A DNA stretch of 64,000 nucleotides from Pseudomonas mangrovi (GTDB lineage: Bacteria; Pseudomonadota; Gammaproteobacteria; Pseudomonadales; Pseudomonadaceae): NCBI RefSeq assembly GCF_003052585.1, contig NZ_QASN01000021.1:248001-312000 (forward strand), written 5' to 3'. This document shows, piece after piece, positions 16,383 through 24,025 of this stretch. Positions within the stretch are counted from its first letter, which is position 1. Every line of letters begins with the position of its first letter. The position numbers were made by a program, and so were the translations under genes. The notes under the pieces were generated by a model that saw only the letters and a program-made list of their open reading frames with translations, made no database searches and had not been told where the DNA came from.

Positions 16383-16952
16383 ATGCGCCCCAAGACACTG
16401 CTCGTCACCGCCATCAGCATCGTCTGGCTGCTCGCCCTGCTGTATGCCTTCTGGTGGTACCAGGGCCGCTACCTGCGCGCGTTCGACGAGCAGGCAGTGC
16501 TGTTCTCCGGCGACCAGTTGCAATTGCCGCCGGCGCTCGCCGGAGCGGGGCCCGTGCGACTGGTGCACTTCTGGGACCCGGCCTGCCCATGCAACGTCGG
16601 CAATCAGCAGCATCTGACCGAGCTCCTGCAGCGCTTCGCCGAGCGCGAGGTGAGCTTTCATGTGCTGCGCAAGGCCGGCAGCAAGGGCACCTTGCCGGCG
16701 CCCCTGGCGGCACTGCAGCCGATCGACGAGCTACCCGGCGCGCAAGCGGTGCCATCCAGCCCTGCCGTGGCGATCTGGGATCGCGAAGGCCGTCTGGCCT
16801 ACTTCGGACCTTATAGCGAGGGCGCGGTCTGTACCTCGGAGAACAGCTTCGTCGAGCCGATCATCGAGGCGGTGCTGGCCGGACGACGGGTCGAGGCGAC
16901 CCACGGTCTCGCGGTGGGCTGCTTCTGCGACTGGGCCACGACCAGCCCCTGA
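16383..16952 (+). CDS. Membrane-anchored thioredoxin-like protein (DUF6436 type)
   Basis: A protein of 189 residues with an N-terminal transmembrane anchor (residues about 5-26) and a periplasmic domain. The segment VHFWDPACPCN resembles the active site of a thioredoxin fold, but the cysteines are spaced C-P-C rather than CxxC, and a further cysteine pair occurs near the C-terminus (VGCFCDW). This differs from a normal thiol-disulfide oxidoreductase; it may bind metal or have another redox role. It stands divergent from the hydrolase gene. Confidence 0.7.
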   Translation: MRPKTLLVTAISIVWLLALLYAFWWYQGRYLRAFDEQAVLFSGDQLQLPPALAGAGPVRLVHFWDPACPCNVGNQQHLTELLQRFAEREVSFHVLRKAGSKGTLPAPLAALQPIDELPGAQAVPSSPAVAIWDREGRLAYFGPYSEGAVCTSENSFVEPIIEAVLAGRRVEATHGLAVGCFCDWATTSP

Positions 16953-17027
16953 AGCACAGTCTCTGGCCGCCGGCCGATGCGACTGCTAAGGTCGCCAGCG
17001 CCCTTTTCTTCCAGCCGGAGTCTGCGG

Positions 17028-17558
17028 ATGTCGCGACTGCTTGCACTGCTCCTGATTGCCCTGTCATCGCCTGCGCTGGCGCAGGACTGTCCCTATGTGC
17101 CGGGCAAGAGCCTGTGCGGTCTGCCGCTCGACGCCGGCAGAGCGCGCTTCGAGGCGCTGCTCGGCGAGCCTGACGGCGAGCTGCGCATGGGCCCAGGGCG
17201 AACCGGCCTGCTGTTCGGCCACAACTTTCTGCTGGTCATGGGCAACGACCGGGTGGAACAGGTGCACAGCTGGTCGCGGAGCAATCTCGACTTCCTCGAC
17301 CAGGTGCGCAATGGCCGCCAGGACAACCCGCTGCACCTGACCCTGGGTGACTTCAACCCCTGGTCGCGCAGCCGTCAGCAGGTCGGCCTGGCGCTGCAGA
17401 GCCAGCCGCCGGTAGCCGCCGACGAATTCAGCGAGCTGCGCGTCTTCGACGGCGCGCAGTTCTACATCGAGTACGCCTCGGTCAGCGGCGACCCGCGTGA
17501 GCTGGGTGAATGGAGCCGCTTCCAGGTCGAGCAGATCCGCCTGACGCTCAAGCCCTGA
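17028..17558 (+). CDS. Exported protein of unknown function
   Basis: A protein of 176 residues starting MSRLLALLLIALSSPALAQ, a classical signal peptide cut after ALA. The ATG follows CCGGAGTCTGCGG. The mature part has two early cysteines (DCPYVPGKSLCGLPL) that could form a disulfide. I do not recognise a family. It is 75 bp downstream of the thioredoxin-like gene and may be co-transcribed. Periplasmic location is inferred from the signal. Confidence 0.7.
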   Translation: MSRLLALLLIALSSPALAQDCPYVPGKSLCGLPLDAGRARFEALLGEPDGELRMGPGRTGLLFGHNFLLVMGNDRVEQVHSWSRSNLDFLDQVRNGRQDNPLHLTLGDFNPWSRSRQQVGLALQSQPPVAADEFSELRVFDGAQFYIEYASVSGDPRELGEWSRFQVEQIRLTLKP

Positions 17559-17603
17559 CAGCAGCCCGTGCGCGACTCGAGCGCCTTCGCCGGCGCCAAT
17601 GAA

Positions 17604-17627
17604 AAGGCCCGCTGATAAGCGGGCCTT
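17604..17627 (-). terminator. Rho-independent terminator between convergent genes (sutA side)
   Basis: A perfect 10-bp stem AAGGCCCGCT / AGCGGGCCTT with a 4-base loop. Read on the minus strand it is followed by TTTTC, so it fits sutA; the stem may also stop transcripts arriving from the plus strand. Confidence 0.8.
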
Positions 17628-17646
17628 CCTGACGCAAGCAACCGAC

Positions 17647-17961
17647 TCAGATGGGGCGGCTGCCGTACTTGCTGTCCGGCTTCTTGGGCGGATCGGCAAC
17701 GACGTTGGCCTCGACCTCCTGGACCTTGCCACCACGCGCCAGAAACTCTTCCATGGCACGGGCCAGGGCATCGCGCTCCTTCTGCTTGGCTTCGATGCTC
17801 GGCAGCTCCTCGACCTCGACCGCAGCCTTGGCTTTCTTCGGCGCGGGGGTAGCAACCTCACCCTCGTCCTCTACCTCACCCTCGTCAGCGGTGGCCAGCT
17901 CCTCGCCATCGTCCTCGTCGGCGCCTTCCAGCTCGTCGTTTTCCAGATCGTCGTCGCTCAT
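17647..17961 (-). CDS. sutA: RNA polymerase-binding transcriptional regulator SutA
   Basis: A protein of 104 residues. The first ~55 residues are very acidic (runs of D and E, for example DELEGADEDDGEEL) and probably disordered; a helix follows (IEAKQKERDALARAMEEFL), and the end VVADPPKKPDSKYGSRPI is identical to my memory of P. aeruginosa SutA. That protein binds RNA polymerase and raises transcription during slow growth. In P. aeruginosa sutA also lies next to the amtB-glnK genes, as here. It is 84 bp downstream of the yjbQ gene. Confidence 0.9.
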   Translation of the reverse strand: MSDDDLENDELEGADEDDGEELATADEGEVEDEGEVATPAPKKAKAAVEVEELPSIEAKQKERDALARAMEEFLARGGKVQEVEANVVADPPKKPDSKYGSRPI

Positions 17962-18045
17962 GTCCTACCTCATGCCTTGCCAAAGCAGATTATTTATAGC
18001 CCAGACGCGCAGGCCGTCCACGCGTCCGAAATCCGTGCTGCAGGC

Positions 18046-18468
18046 TCAATCCTCGCCATGCAGTGTTGCCAGAACCCGGCGACTGCCACCTTCCAGGCGA
18101 TGCTCGCCAAGGTAGATGCCCTGCCAGGTCCCCATCGCCAGACGTCCGTCACTGATCGGCACGCTCAACTGGCAGCCCAGCAGGCTGGCCTTGAAGTGCG
18201 CCGGCAGGTCGTCCGGTCCCTCGTAATCGTGCTCGTAACCTGCCTCGCCATCCGGCGCCAGGCGCCCGAAGAAGCGCTCGAAGTCCCTGCGTACGGCGGG
18301 GTCGGCGTTCTCGTTGATGCTCAGCGAAGCGGAGGTATGTTGCAGCCAGAGGTGCAACAGACCCACCCGGCAGCGAGCCAGTTCCGGCAGCGCCTGCAGC
18401 AGTTCGTCGGTCACCAGATGAAAGCCGCGCGCCCGGGCACGCAAGGCAATCTTTCGCTGTAGCCACAT
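18046..18468 (-). CDS. YjbQ/UPF0047-family protein (secondary thiamine-phosphate synthase type)
   Basis: A protein of 140 residues from MWLQRKIAL. LWLQHTSASLSINENADP and GTWQGIYLGEHR are the signature segments of YjbQ. Members can carry out thiamine-phosphate synthesis weakly, but a physiological role is not settled. I choose the ATG at 18468, giving the family's normal length. A strong terminator separates it from the amtB gene upstream; sutA follows on the same strand. Confidence 0.85.
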   Translation of the reverse strand: MWLQRKIALRARARGFHLVTDELLQALPELARCRVGLLHLWLQHTSASLSINENADPAVRRDFERFFGRLAPDGEAGYEHDYEGPDDLPAHFKASLLGCQLSVPISDGRLAMGTWQGIYLGEHRLEGGSRRVLATLHGED

Positions 18469-18562
18469 ATCCGCCACCTTCCGCCGCATCGATGTTCCGG
18501 GGAACACCGAAACATCTAGCCAACGGCTCTTGGGGGCGCATTCTAGCGTTCTGCGAGAAAAA

Positions 18563-18588
18563 GCAAAGGGCGCCGAAGCGCCCTTTGC
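18563..18588 (-). terminator. Rho-independent terminator of the glnK-amtB-amtB operon
   Basis: A perfect 11-bp stem GCAAAGGGCGC / GCGCCCTTTGC with a 4-base loop, followed on the minus strand by TTTTTCTC. It lies 65 bp past the second amtB stop. Confidence 0.9.
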
Positions 18589-18652
18589 TATCTCATCGAC
18601 AACCTCGCTCACGCCACCGCGAAGGTGGCGCGCCAGGGTTGCTTCAGAAGCC

Positions 18653-19903
18653 TTACTTGTTGGTGAACTCCGGGTACGCTTCCATGCCGCATTCGGCGAT
18701 GTCCACACCCTCGTATTCCTCTTCCTCGGAGACACGCAGGCCCATGACCAGCTTGATCAGGCCCCAGACGATGAGGCTGGTGATGAACACCCAGGAGAAG
18801 ATCGACGCGACACCAATCAGCTGAGTGACGAAGGAGCCGTCGCTGTTGGTCAGCGGTACGACCAGCACACCCCAGATACCGGCTACGCCGTGCACGGAGA
18901 TGGCACCGACCGGGTCGTCGAGCTTGAGCTTGTCCAGCGCCAGGATGCTGAACACCACCAGCACGCCACCCACACCACCGATCAGTACGGCCTGCAGGGC
19001 GCTCGGGGTCAGCGGTTCGGCGGTGATTGCCACCAGACCGGCCAGAGCACCGTTGAGCACCATGGTCAGATCGGACTTGCCGAACAGCAGACGCGCGGTG
19101 ATCAGCGCAGCCACCAGGCCACCGGCGGCGGCCAGGTTGGTATTGGTGAACACCTGAGCCACGGCGTTGGCATCTTCGATGGTGCTCATCTTCAGCTGCG
19201 AGCCACCGTTGAAGCCGAACCAGCCCATCCACAGGATGAAGGCACCGAGGGTTGCCAGCGGCAGGTTGGCGCCGGGGAAGGCGTTGATCTGGCCGTTCGG
19301 ACCGTACTTGCCCTTGCGCGCGCCGAGCAGCAGCACGCCAGCCAGCGCAGCAGCCGCACCGGCCATGTGCACGATGCCGGAGCCGGCGAAGTCGAGGAAG
19401 CCCATCTCGTTGAGGAAGCCGCTACCCCACTTCCAGTAACCCTGCACCGGGTAGATGAAGCCGGTCATCACCACCGCGAAGGCGATGAAGGCCCACAGCT
19501 TCATGCGCTCGGCGACCGCACCGGAGACTACCGACATGCAGGTCGCAGCGAACACCACCTGGAAGAAGAAGTCGGCACGCGAGGAATAGTAGGGAGCATC
19601 CTCGCCACCAGCGGCGACGACGTCGACTGCATGCTCGTCACCGATCAGGAAGCCAAGGCTCGGCAGGATGCCGCCCTCGGGGCTGGAGTACATGATGTAG
19701 TAGCCGATCAACAGATACATGATCGACGCCACGGCATAGAGCACGATGTTCTTGGTGAGAATTTCGGCGGTGTTCTTCGCCCTCACCAGACCGGATTCGA
19801 GCATGGCGAAACCAGCCGCCATCCACATCACCAGTGCCCCGCAGATCAGAAAGTAGAACGTATCGAGTCCGTACTGGACCGGGATCAAAGCTGTGCTATC
19901 CAT
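18653..19903 (-). CDS. amtB2: Ammonium transporter (second of tandem pair)
   Basis: A protein of 416 residues of the Amt/Rh family. About eleven transmembrane segments are visible. GSGIVHMAGAAAALAG holds the first pore histidine and SVHGVAGIWG the second. There is no cleaved signal, unlike its neighbour (it starts MDSTALIPVQYGLDTFYFL), and it has a glycine-poor N-terminus. It moves ammonium/ammonia into the cell and is blocked by GlnK in homologues. It lies 77 bp after amtB1 and ends with the strong terminator, so it is the last gene of the operon. A C-terminal RVSEEEEYEGVDIAECG segment matches the family's conserved tail. Confidence 0.9.
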   Translation of the reverse strand: MDSTALIPVQYGLDTFYFLICGALVMWMAAGFAMLESGLVRAKNTAEILTKNIVLYAVASIMYLLIGYYIMYSSPEGGILPSLGFLIGDEHAVDVVAAGGEDAPYYSSRADFFFQVVFAATCMSVVSGAVAERMKLWAFIAFAVVMTGFIYPVQGYWKWGSGFLNEMGFLDFAGSGIVHMAGAAAALAGVLLLGARKGKYGPNGQINAFPGANLPLATLGAFILWMGWFGFNGGSQLKMSTIEDANAVAQVFTNTNLAAAGGLVAALITARLLFGKSDLTMVLNGALAGLVAITAEPLTPSALQAVLIGGVGGVLVVFSILALDKLKLDDPVGAISVHGVAGIWGVLVVPLTNSDGSFVTQLIGVASIFSWVFITSLIVWGLIKLVMGLRVSEEEEYEGVDIAECGMEAYPEFTNK

Positions 19904-19980
19904 TTTTCACCTCGTGCCTTGCAGCGCTTTGCGCTTCGGGTAGGGCGCCCGGCGTTGGCTCCGGGCGCGTGCTCCAGTGC

Positions 19981-21297
19981 TTACAGGTTGTAACCACGCT
20001 CGTTGTGCTGGGCGAGGTCGAGACCGACCGTCTCCTCCTCCTCGCTCACCCGCAGTCCCATCAGCAGATCGATCACCTTGAGGATCACCACCGTGACCAC
20101 CGTGGTGTAGATCAGCGTAAAGCCCACGCCTTTGGCCTGGATCCACAGCTGGCCGGCGATGCTCTCGACTTCACCGAAGCCGCCCATCGAGGACGCGGCG
20201 AAGACACCGGTGAGCAGCGCACCGACGATGCCGCCGATGCAGTGCACGCCGAACACGTCGAGCGAATCGTCATAACCAAGCTTGCGTTTCAGGCTGGTGG
20301 CGCAGAAGAAGCAGATCACGCCGGCCGCCAGACCGATCACCAGTGCCCCAACCGGACCGACAGTGCCGGCAGCCGGGGTGATGGCTACCAGACCGGCGAC
20401 CACGCCAGAGGCGATCCCCAGCGCGCTGGGTTTGCCATGGCTCAGCCACTCGGCGAACATCCAGGCCAGAGCAGCCGCGGCGGTGGCGATCTGGGTCACC
20501 AGCATGGCCATGCCGGCGGTTTCGTCAGCGGCGATTGCCGAGCCCGCGTTGAAGCCGAACCAGCCGACCCAGAGCATGGCGGCGCCAATCAGGGTGTAAC
20601 CCAGGTTGTGCGGCGCCATGGCCGTGGTCGGATAGCCCTTGCGCTTGCCCAGCATCACGCAGGCCACCAGACCTGCGATGCCTGCGTTGATGTGCACCAC
20701 GGTGCCGCCGGCGAAATCGAGCACACCCCAGTCCCACATCAGCGCGCCATCGCCGCCCCAGACCATGTGCGCGATAGGCGCATAGACGAGGGTGAACCAG
20801 ACCACCATGAACACCAGCATCGCCGAGAACTTCATGCGTTCGGCAAAGGCGCCGACGATGAGTGCCGGAGTGATGATGGCGAAGGTCATCTGGAAGGTGA
20901 TGAACACGCTTTCCGGGAAGGCCCCGACCAGCGCCTCCTTGGTCAGGTTGCCGAGGAACAGATTACCCAGGCCGCCGACGAAGGAATTGAGGTTGAGCAC
21001 ATCGGCCTGCATGCCGGTGGTGTCGAAAGCCAGGCTGTAACCGTAGATGAACCACAGCAGGCTCATCACGCCGGTGATGGCGAAACACTGCATCATTACC
21101 GAAAGGACGTTCTTGGAGCGCACCATGCCGGCGTAGAACAGCGCCAGGCCGGGAATCGTCATGAACAGGACCAGCGCAGTGGCCGTCAGCATCCATGCCG
21201 TGTCACCCGAATCGAGGGTTGCCTCTTCGGCCAGGGCGACGCCTGGCAGAAGCAGAGGCAAAAGGGCTCCTAGCCCTGCGATCTTTCGCAGAGTCAT
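19981..21297 (-). CDS. amtB1: Ammonium transporter (first of tandem pair)
   Basis: A protein of 438 residues. It has an N-terminal signal-like segment (MTLRKIAGLGALLPLLLPGVALA) before the first Amt helix, as in E. coli AmtB. The pore histidines lie in GGTVVHINAGIAGLVA and VFGVHCIGGIVG. The C-terminal RVSEEEETVGLDLAQHNERGYNL is the cytoplasmic tail that GlnK contacts in homologues. It is 36 bp downstream of glnK. Both copies appear intact. The first part of the gap to amtB2 is GC-rich but I do not call a terminator in it. Confidence 0.94.
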   Translation of the reverse strand: MTLRKIAGLGALLPLLLPGVALAEEATLDSGDTAWMLTATALVLFMTIPGLALFYAGMVRSKNVLSVMMQCFAITGVMSLLWFIYGYSLAFDTTGMQADVLNLNSFVGGLGNLFLGNLTKEALVGAFPESVFITFQMTFAIITPALIVGAFAERMKFSAMLVFMVVWFTLVYAPIAHMVWGGDGALMWDWGVLDFAGGTVVHINAGIAGLVACVMLGKRKGYPTTAMAPHNLGYTLIGAAMLWVGWFGFNAGSAIAADETAGMAMLVTQIATAAAALAWMFAEWLSHGKPSALGIASGVVAGLVAITPAAGTVGPVGALVIGLAAGVICFFCATSLKRKLGYDDSLDVFGVHCIGGIVGALLTGVFAASSMGGFGEVESIAGQLWIQAKGVGFTLIYTTVVTVVILKVIDLLMGLRVSEEEETVGLDLAQHNERGYNL

Positions 21298-21333
21298 GGT
21301 GTATCTCCTGGGGCGGGGGGTTCGAAAAGGCTT

Positions 21334-21672
21334 TTAGATGGCGTCCGTGCCGGTCTCGCCGGTACGGATCCGAATGGCCTGTTCGAGGTTGACCACGAAG
21401 ATCTTGCCGTCACCGATCTTGCCGGTGTTGGCCGCCTTGGTGATGGCCTCGATAACCCGGTCCAGCTGGTCGTCGGAAATGGCGACGTCGATCTTCACCT
21501 TGGGCAGGAAGTCGACGACGTACTCGGCCCCACGATAAAGCTCGGTATGTCCCTTCTGCCGACCGAAGCCCTTGACCTCGGTGACAGTGATGCCCTGCAC
21601 GCCGATCTCCGACAGCGACTCGCGCACGTCGTCCAGCTTGAACGGCTTGATGATGGCAGTAACTAGCTTCAT
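21334..21672 (-). CDS. glnK: Nitrogen regulatory protein P-II, GlnK
   Basis: A protein of 112 residues starting MKLVTAIIKPFKLDDV. The T-loop is intact, with Y51 (in GAEYVVDF) as the uridylylation site. The trimeric protein senses nitrogen status via ATP, ADP and 2-oxoglutarate, and under nitrogen sufficiency plugs the AmtB channel. It heads the operon with the two transporter genes. A candidate sigma-54 promoter lies about 200 bp upstream. Confidence 0.96.
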   Translation of the reverse strand: MKLVTAIIKPFKLDDVRESLSEIGVQGITVTEVKGFGRQKGHTELYRGAEYVVDFLPKVKIDVAISDDQLDRVIEAITKAANTGKIGDGKIFVVNLEQAIRIRTGETGTDAI

Positions 21673-21869
21673 GTAACTTCTCCCGTGTTGGATGGACTTG
21701 CCCCAGGAAATCGAACCCGTTTCAAGTCTATTCGCAGTGCCTGGCTTTGTAACGCTCCGGCCGCCTGGCACGGAGTTCCGTCGAATCACAAGACTGCTCT
21801 GGCGCTGCGGGATCACGCCCCGCATCACGCCGCACCGAACGGCATCGGTGCATGTCTCTTCCGGGACAA

Positions 21870-21885
21870 AGCAGAAAGCTTGCCA
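21870..21885 (-). promoter_or_regulatory. Sigma-54 (-24/-12) promoter candidate for glnK-amtB1-amtB2
   Basis: The minus strand reads TGGCAAGCTTTCTGCT, which keeps the GG and GC invariant pairs at the proper 10-bp spacing and matches the consensus TGGCACGNNNNTTGCW except at two positions. It lies in the 411-bp gap between glnK and ubiK, about 200 bp from the glnK ATG. NtrC-dependent control is usual for this operon. A single half-site-like GCACCA occurs near 21965, but a full NtrC palindrome was not seen. Confidence 0.55.
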
Positions 21886-22083
21886 GATGCGCAAAAACCC
21901 TTGTTTTTCATTGGATTACTTCGATATCAGGGTTGTTGGGTGAGGGCCTCGGCCATCCGCATGCACCAAGATGGATCACTCGCACCCCGGGCCACGCACG
22001 AAAATGTGCAGAGCCGGGCAACGCCATGGGGCAGACGCCTGCGCTACACTGCGCCGCACCTTGATATTGCATAGGCCCCTTCA

Positions 22084-22338
22084 ATGCTCCCGCCGAAAGC
22101 CCTGCTCGACTCCCTCGCCGGCCACGCCTCGCGACTGTTCAATGGCGAGACGCCACTCTCCCGTGGCGAATTCGAAGCTCAGTTCAAGGCCCTGCTGCAA
22201 GGCGCGTTCAGCAAGCTCGATCTGGTCAGCCGCGAAGAGTTCGACACCCAGATGGCCGTACTCGCACGCACTCGCGCCCGCCTCGAGGCACTGGAAGCGC
22301 GCGTCGCCGAACTAGAGGCCAAACCGCCCACCGAGTAA
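22084..22338 (+). CDS. ubiK: Ubiquinone biosynthesis accessory factor UbiK (YqiC/BMFP family)
   Basis: A protein of 84 residues. The N-terminal part is amphipathic and the C-terminal part (EEFDTQMAVLARTRARLEALEARVAELEA) is a coiled coil that drives trimer formation in homologues. UbiK assists the aerobic coenzyme Q biosynthesis complex. It lies 41 bp before yifB, on the same strand. Confidence 0.88.
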   Translation: MLPPKALLDSLAGHASRLFNGETPLSRGEFEAQFKALLQGAFSKLDLVSREEFDTQMAVLARTRARLEALEARVAELEAKPPTE

Positions 22339-22379
22339 GTCTGCTCCGCACCGAGCAGCATGTGATCAAGGAGTGATCC

Positions 22380-23876
22380 ATGTCCCTGGCAATCGTCCAC
22401 AGTCGCGCCCAGGTCGGCGTCGATGCTCCGCCGGTCACGGTGGAAGCGCATCTGGCCAACGGCCTGCCCTCGATGGCACTGGTCGGCCTGCCGGAAACCG
22501 CGGTCAAGGAAAGCAAGGATCGCGTACGCAGCGCGCTGCTCAACGCCGGCTTCGACTTCCCCGCGAGAAGAATCACCCTCAACCTCGCCCCCGCCGACCT
22601 GCCCAAGGATGGCGGCCGCTTCGACCTGGCCATCGCCATGGGAATACTCGCCGCCAGCGGTCAGGTGCCGGAGAGCGCACTGGCCGATCTGGAATGCCTC
22701 GGCGAGCTGGCGCTGTCCGGCGCGCTGCGTCCGGTGCAGGGCGTGCTGCCGGCGGCGCTCGCGGCCCGCGCCGCGGGGCGCAGACTGGTAGTTCCCAGGG
22801 CCAACGCGGAAGAAGCCAGCCTCGCCTCCGGACTGGAAATCCTCGCCGTCGATCATCTGCTGGAGCTGGTCGCCCACTGCGCCGGGCAGACGCCACTGGC
22901 GCCGTTTGCCTCGCAGGGATTGCTGCGCCAGATCGCACCCTACCCGGATCTGGCCGAGGTCCAGGGCCAGGCCGCGGCCAAGCGCGCACTGCTGATCGCT
23001 GCATCCGGCTCGCACAACCTGCTGTTCAGCGGGCCGCCCGGCACCGGCAAGACCCTGCTCGCCAGTCGGCTGCCGGGGCTGCTGCCGGCGCTGACCGAAA
23101 GCGAGGCGCTGGAAGTCGCTGCGATCCATTCCGTGGCCAGCCACGAACCGCTGCGCTGCTGGCCGCAACGGCCGTTTCGCCATCCCCACCACAGCGCTTC
23201 CGGCCCGGCCCTGGTCGGCGGCGGCAGTCGCCCGCAACCAGGCGAAATCACCCTGGCGCATCAGGGCGTGCTGTTCCTCGATGAGCTTCCCGAGTTCGAT
23301 CGCAAGGTGCTCGAGGTGCTGCGTGAACCGCTGGAGAGCGGCCATATCGTCATCGCCCGGGCGCGGGACAAGATTCGTTTTCCGGCACGGTTCCAGCTGG
23401 TCGCAGCGATGAACCCCTGTCCATGCGGCTACCTGGGCGACCCCTCCGGCCGCTGCCGCTGCTCGCCGGAGCAGATCCAGCGCTACCGCGGCAAACTGTC
23501 CGGCCCGCTGCTCGATCGCATCGACCTGCACCTGACTGTCGCCCGCGAAGCGACTGCGCTGCAGGGTACTGCCGGTGACGGCTCGAACAGCGCGACTCTG
23601 GCCGCCGTCGTCGCCGCCGCCCGGCAACGCCAGATCGAGCGTCAGGGCTGCGCCAACGCCTTTCTTGATCTGCCGGGCCTGCGCCAGCACTGTCGCCTGG
23701 ACAGCGAGGACGCCTGCTGGCTGGAGACGGCCTGCGAGCGCCTCGGCCTCAGCCTGCGTGCCGCCCACCGGGTAATGAAGGTGGCAAGGACCCTGGCCGA
23801 TCTGGAGGGCGAACCGAACATAGGCCGCGCCCACCTGGCCGAGGCGCTGCAGTATCGACCCGCGGCGGGAGCCTGA
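22380..23876 (+). CDS. YifB-family Mg-chelatase-like AAA+ ATPase (ComM-like)
   Basis: A protein of 498 residues. Residues about 1-170 are the Lon-protease-like N-terminal domain (start MSLAIVHSRAQVGVDAPPV). The Walker A is SGPPGTGKTLLAS, the Walker B is LFLDELPEF, and MNPCPCGYLGD is the cysteine-rich insert of the family. The C-terminal Mg-chelatase region ends with AEALQYRP. ComM in other bacteria is a helicase for branch migration in transformation; here the role is inferred from family only. It follows ubiK. Confidence 0.92.
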   Translation: MSLAIVHSRAQVGVDAPPVTVEAHLANGLPSMALVGLPETAVKESKDRVRSALLNAGFDFPARRITLNLAPADLPKDGGRFDLAIAMGILAASGQVPESALADLECLGELALSGALRPVQGVLPAALAARAAGRRLVVPRANAEEASLASGLEILAVDHLLELVAHCAGQTPLAPFASQGLLRQIAPYPDLAEVQGQAAAKRALLIAASGSHNLLFSGPPGTGKTLLASRLPGLLPALTESEALEVAAIHSVASHEPLRCWPQRPFRHPHHSASGPALVGGGSRPQPGEITLAHQGVLFLDELPEFDRKVLEVLREPLESGHIVIARARDKIRFPARFQLVAAMNPCPCGYLGDPSGRCRCSPEQIQRYRGKLSGPLLDRIDLHLTVAREATALQGTAGDGSNSATLAAVVAAARQRQIERQGCANAFLDLPGLRQHCRLDSEDACWLETACERLGLSLRAAHRVMKVARTLADLEGEPNIGRAHLAEALQYRPAAGA

Positions 23877-24025
23877 GGGCCGCGCACGACGCAACCTCTC
23901 ACTCGCATCGCCGACTCGACAGCAGCCGCGGCCTGGTCGAGACTTCTCACGCCCTCACCCGGCGCCGCGTCATCGCTGCGCGCCAACCAACCCACGGGTT
24001 CACGAGAACCATCCTTGAAGGCCAT

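Noticed and set aside
21766..21781. TGGCACG-like sequence on the plus strand suggesting a sigma-54 promoter toward ubiK
   Set aside because: The GC pair expected at the -12 element is missing (CG in its place), so the spacing rule fails.
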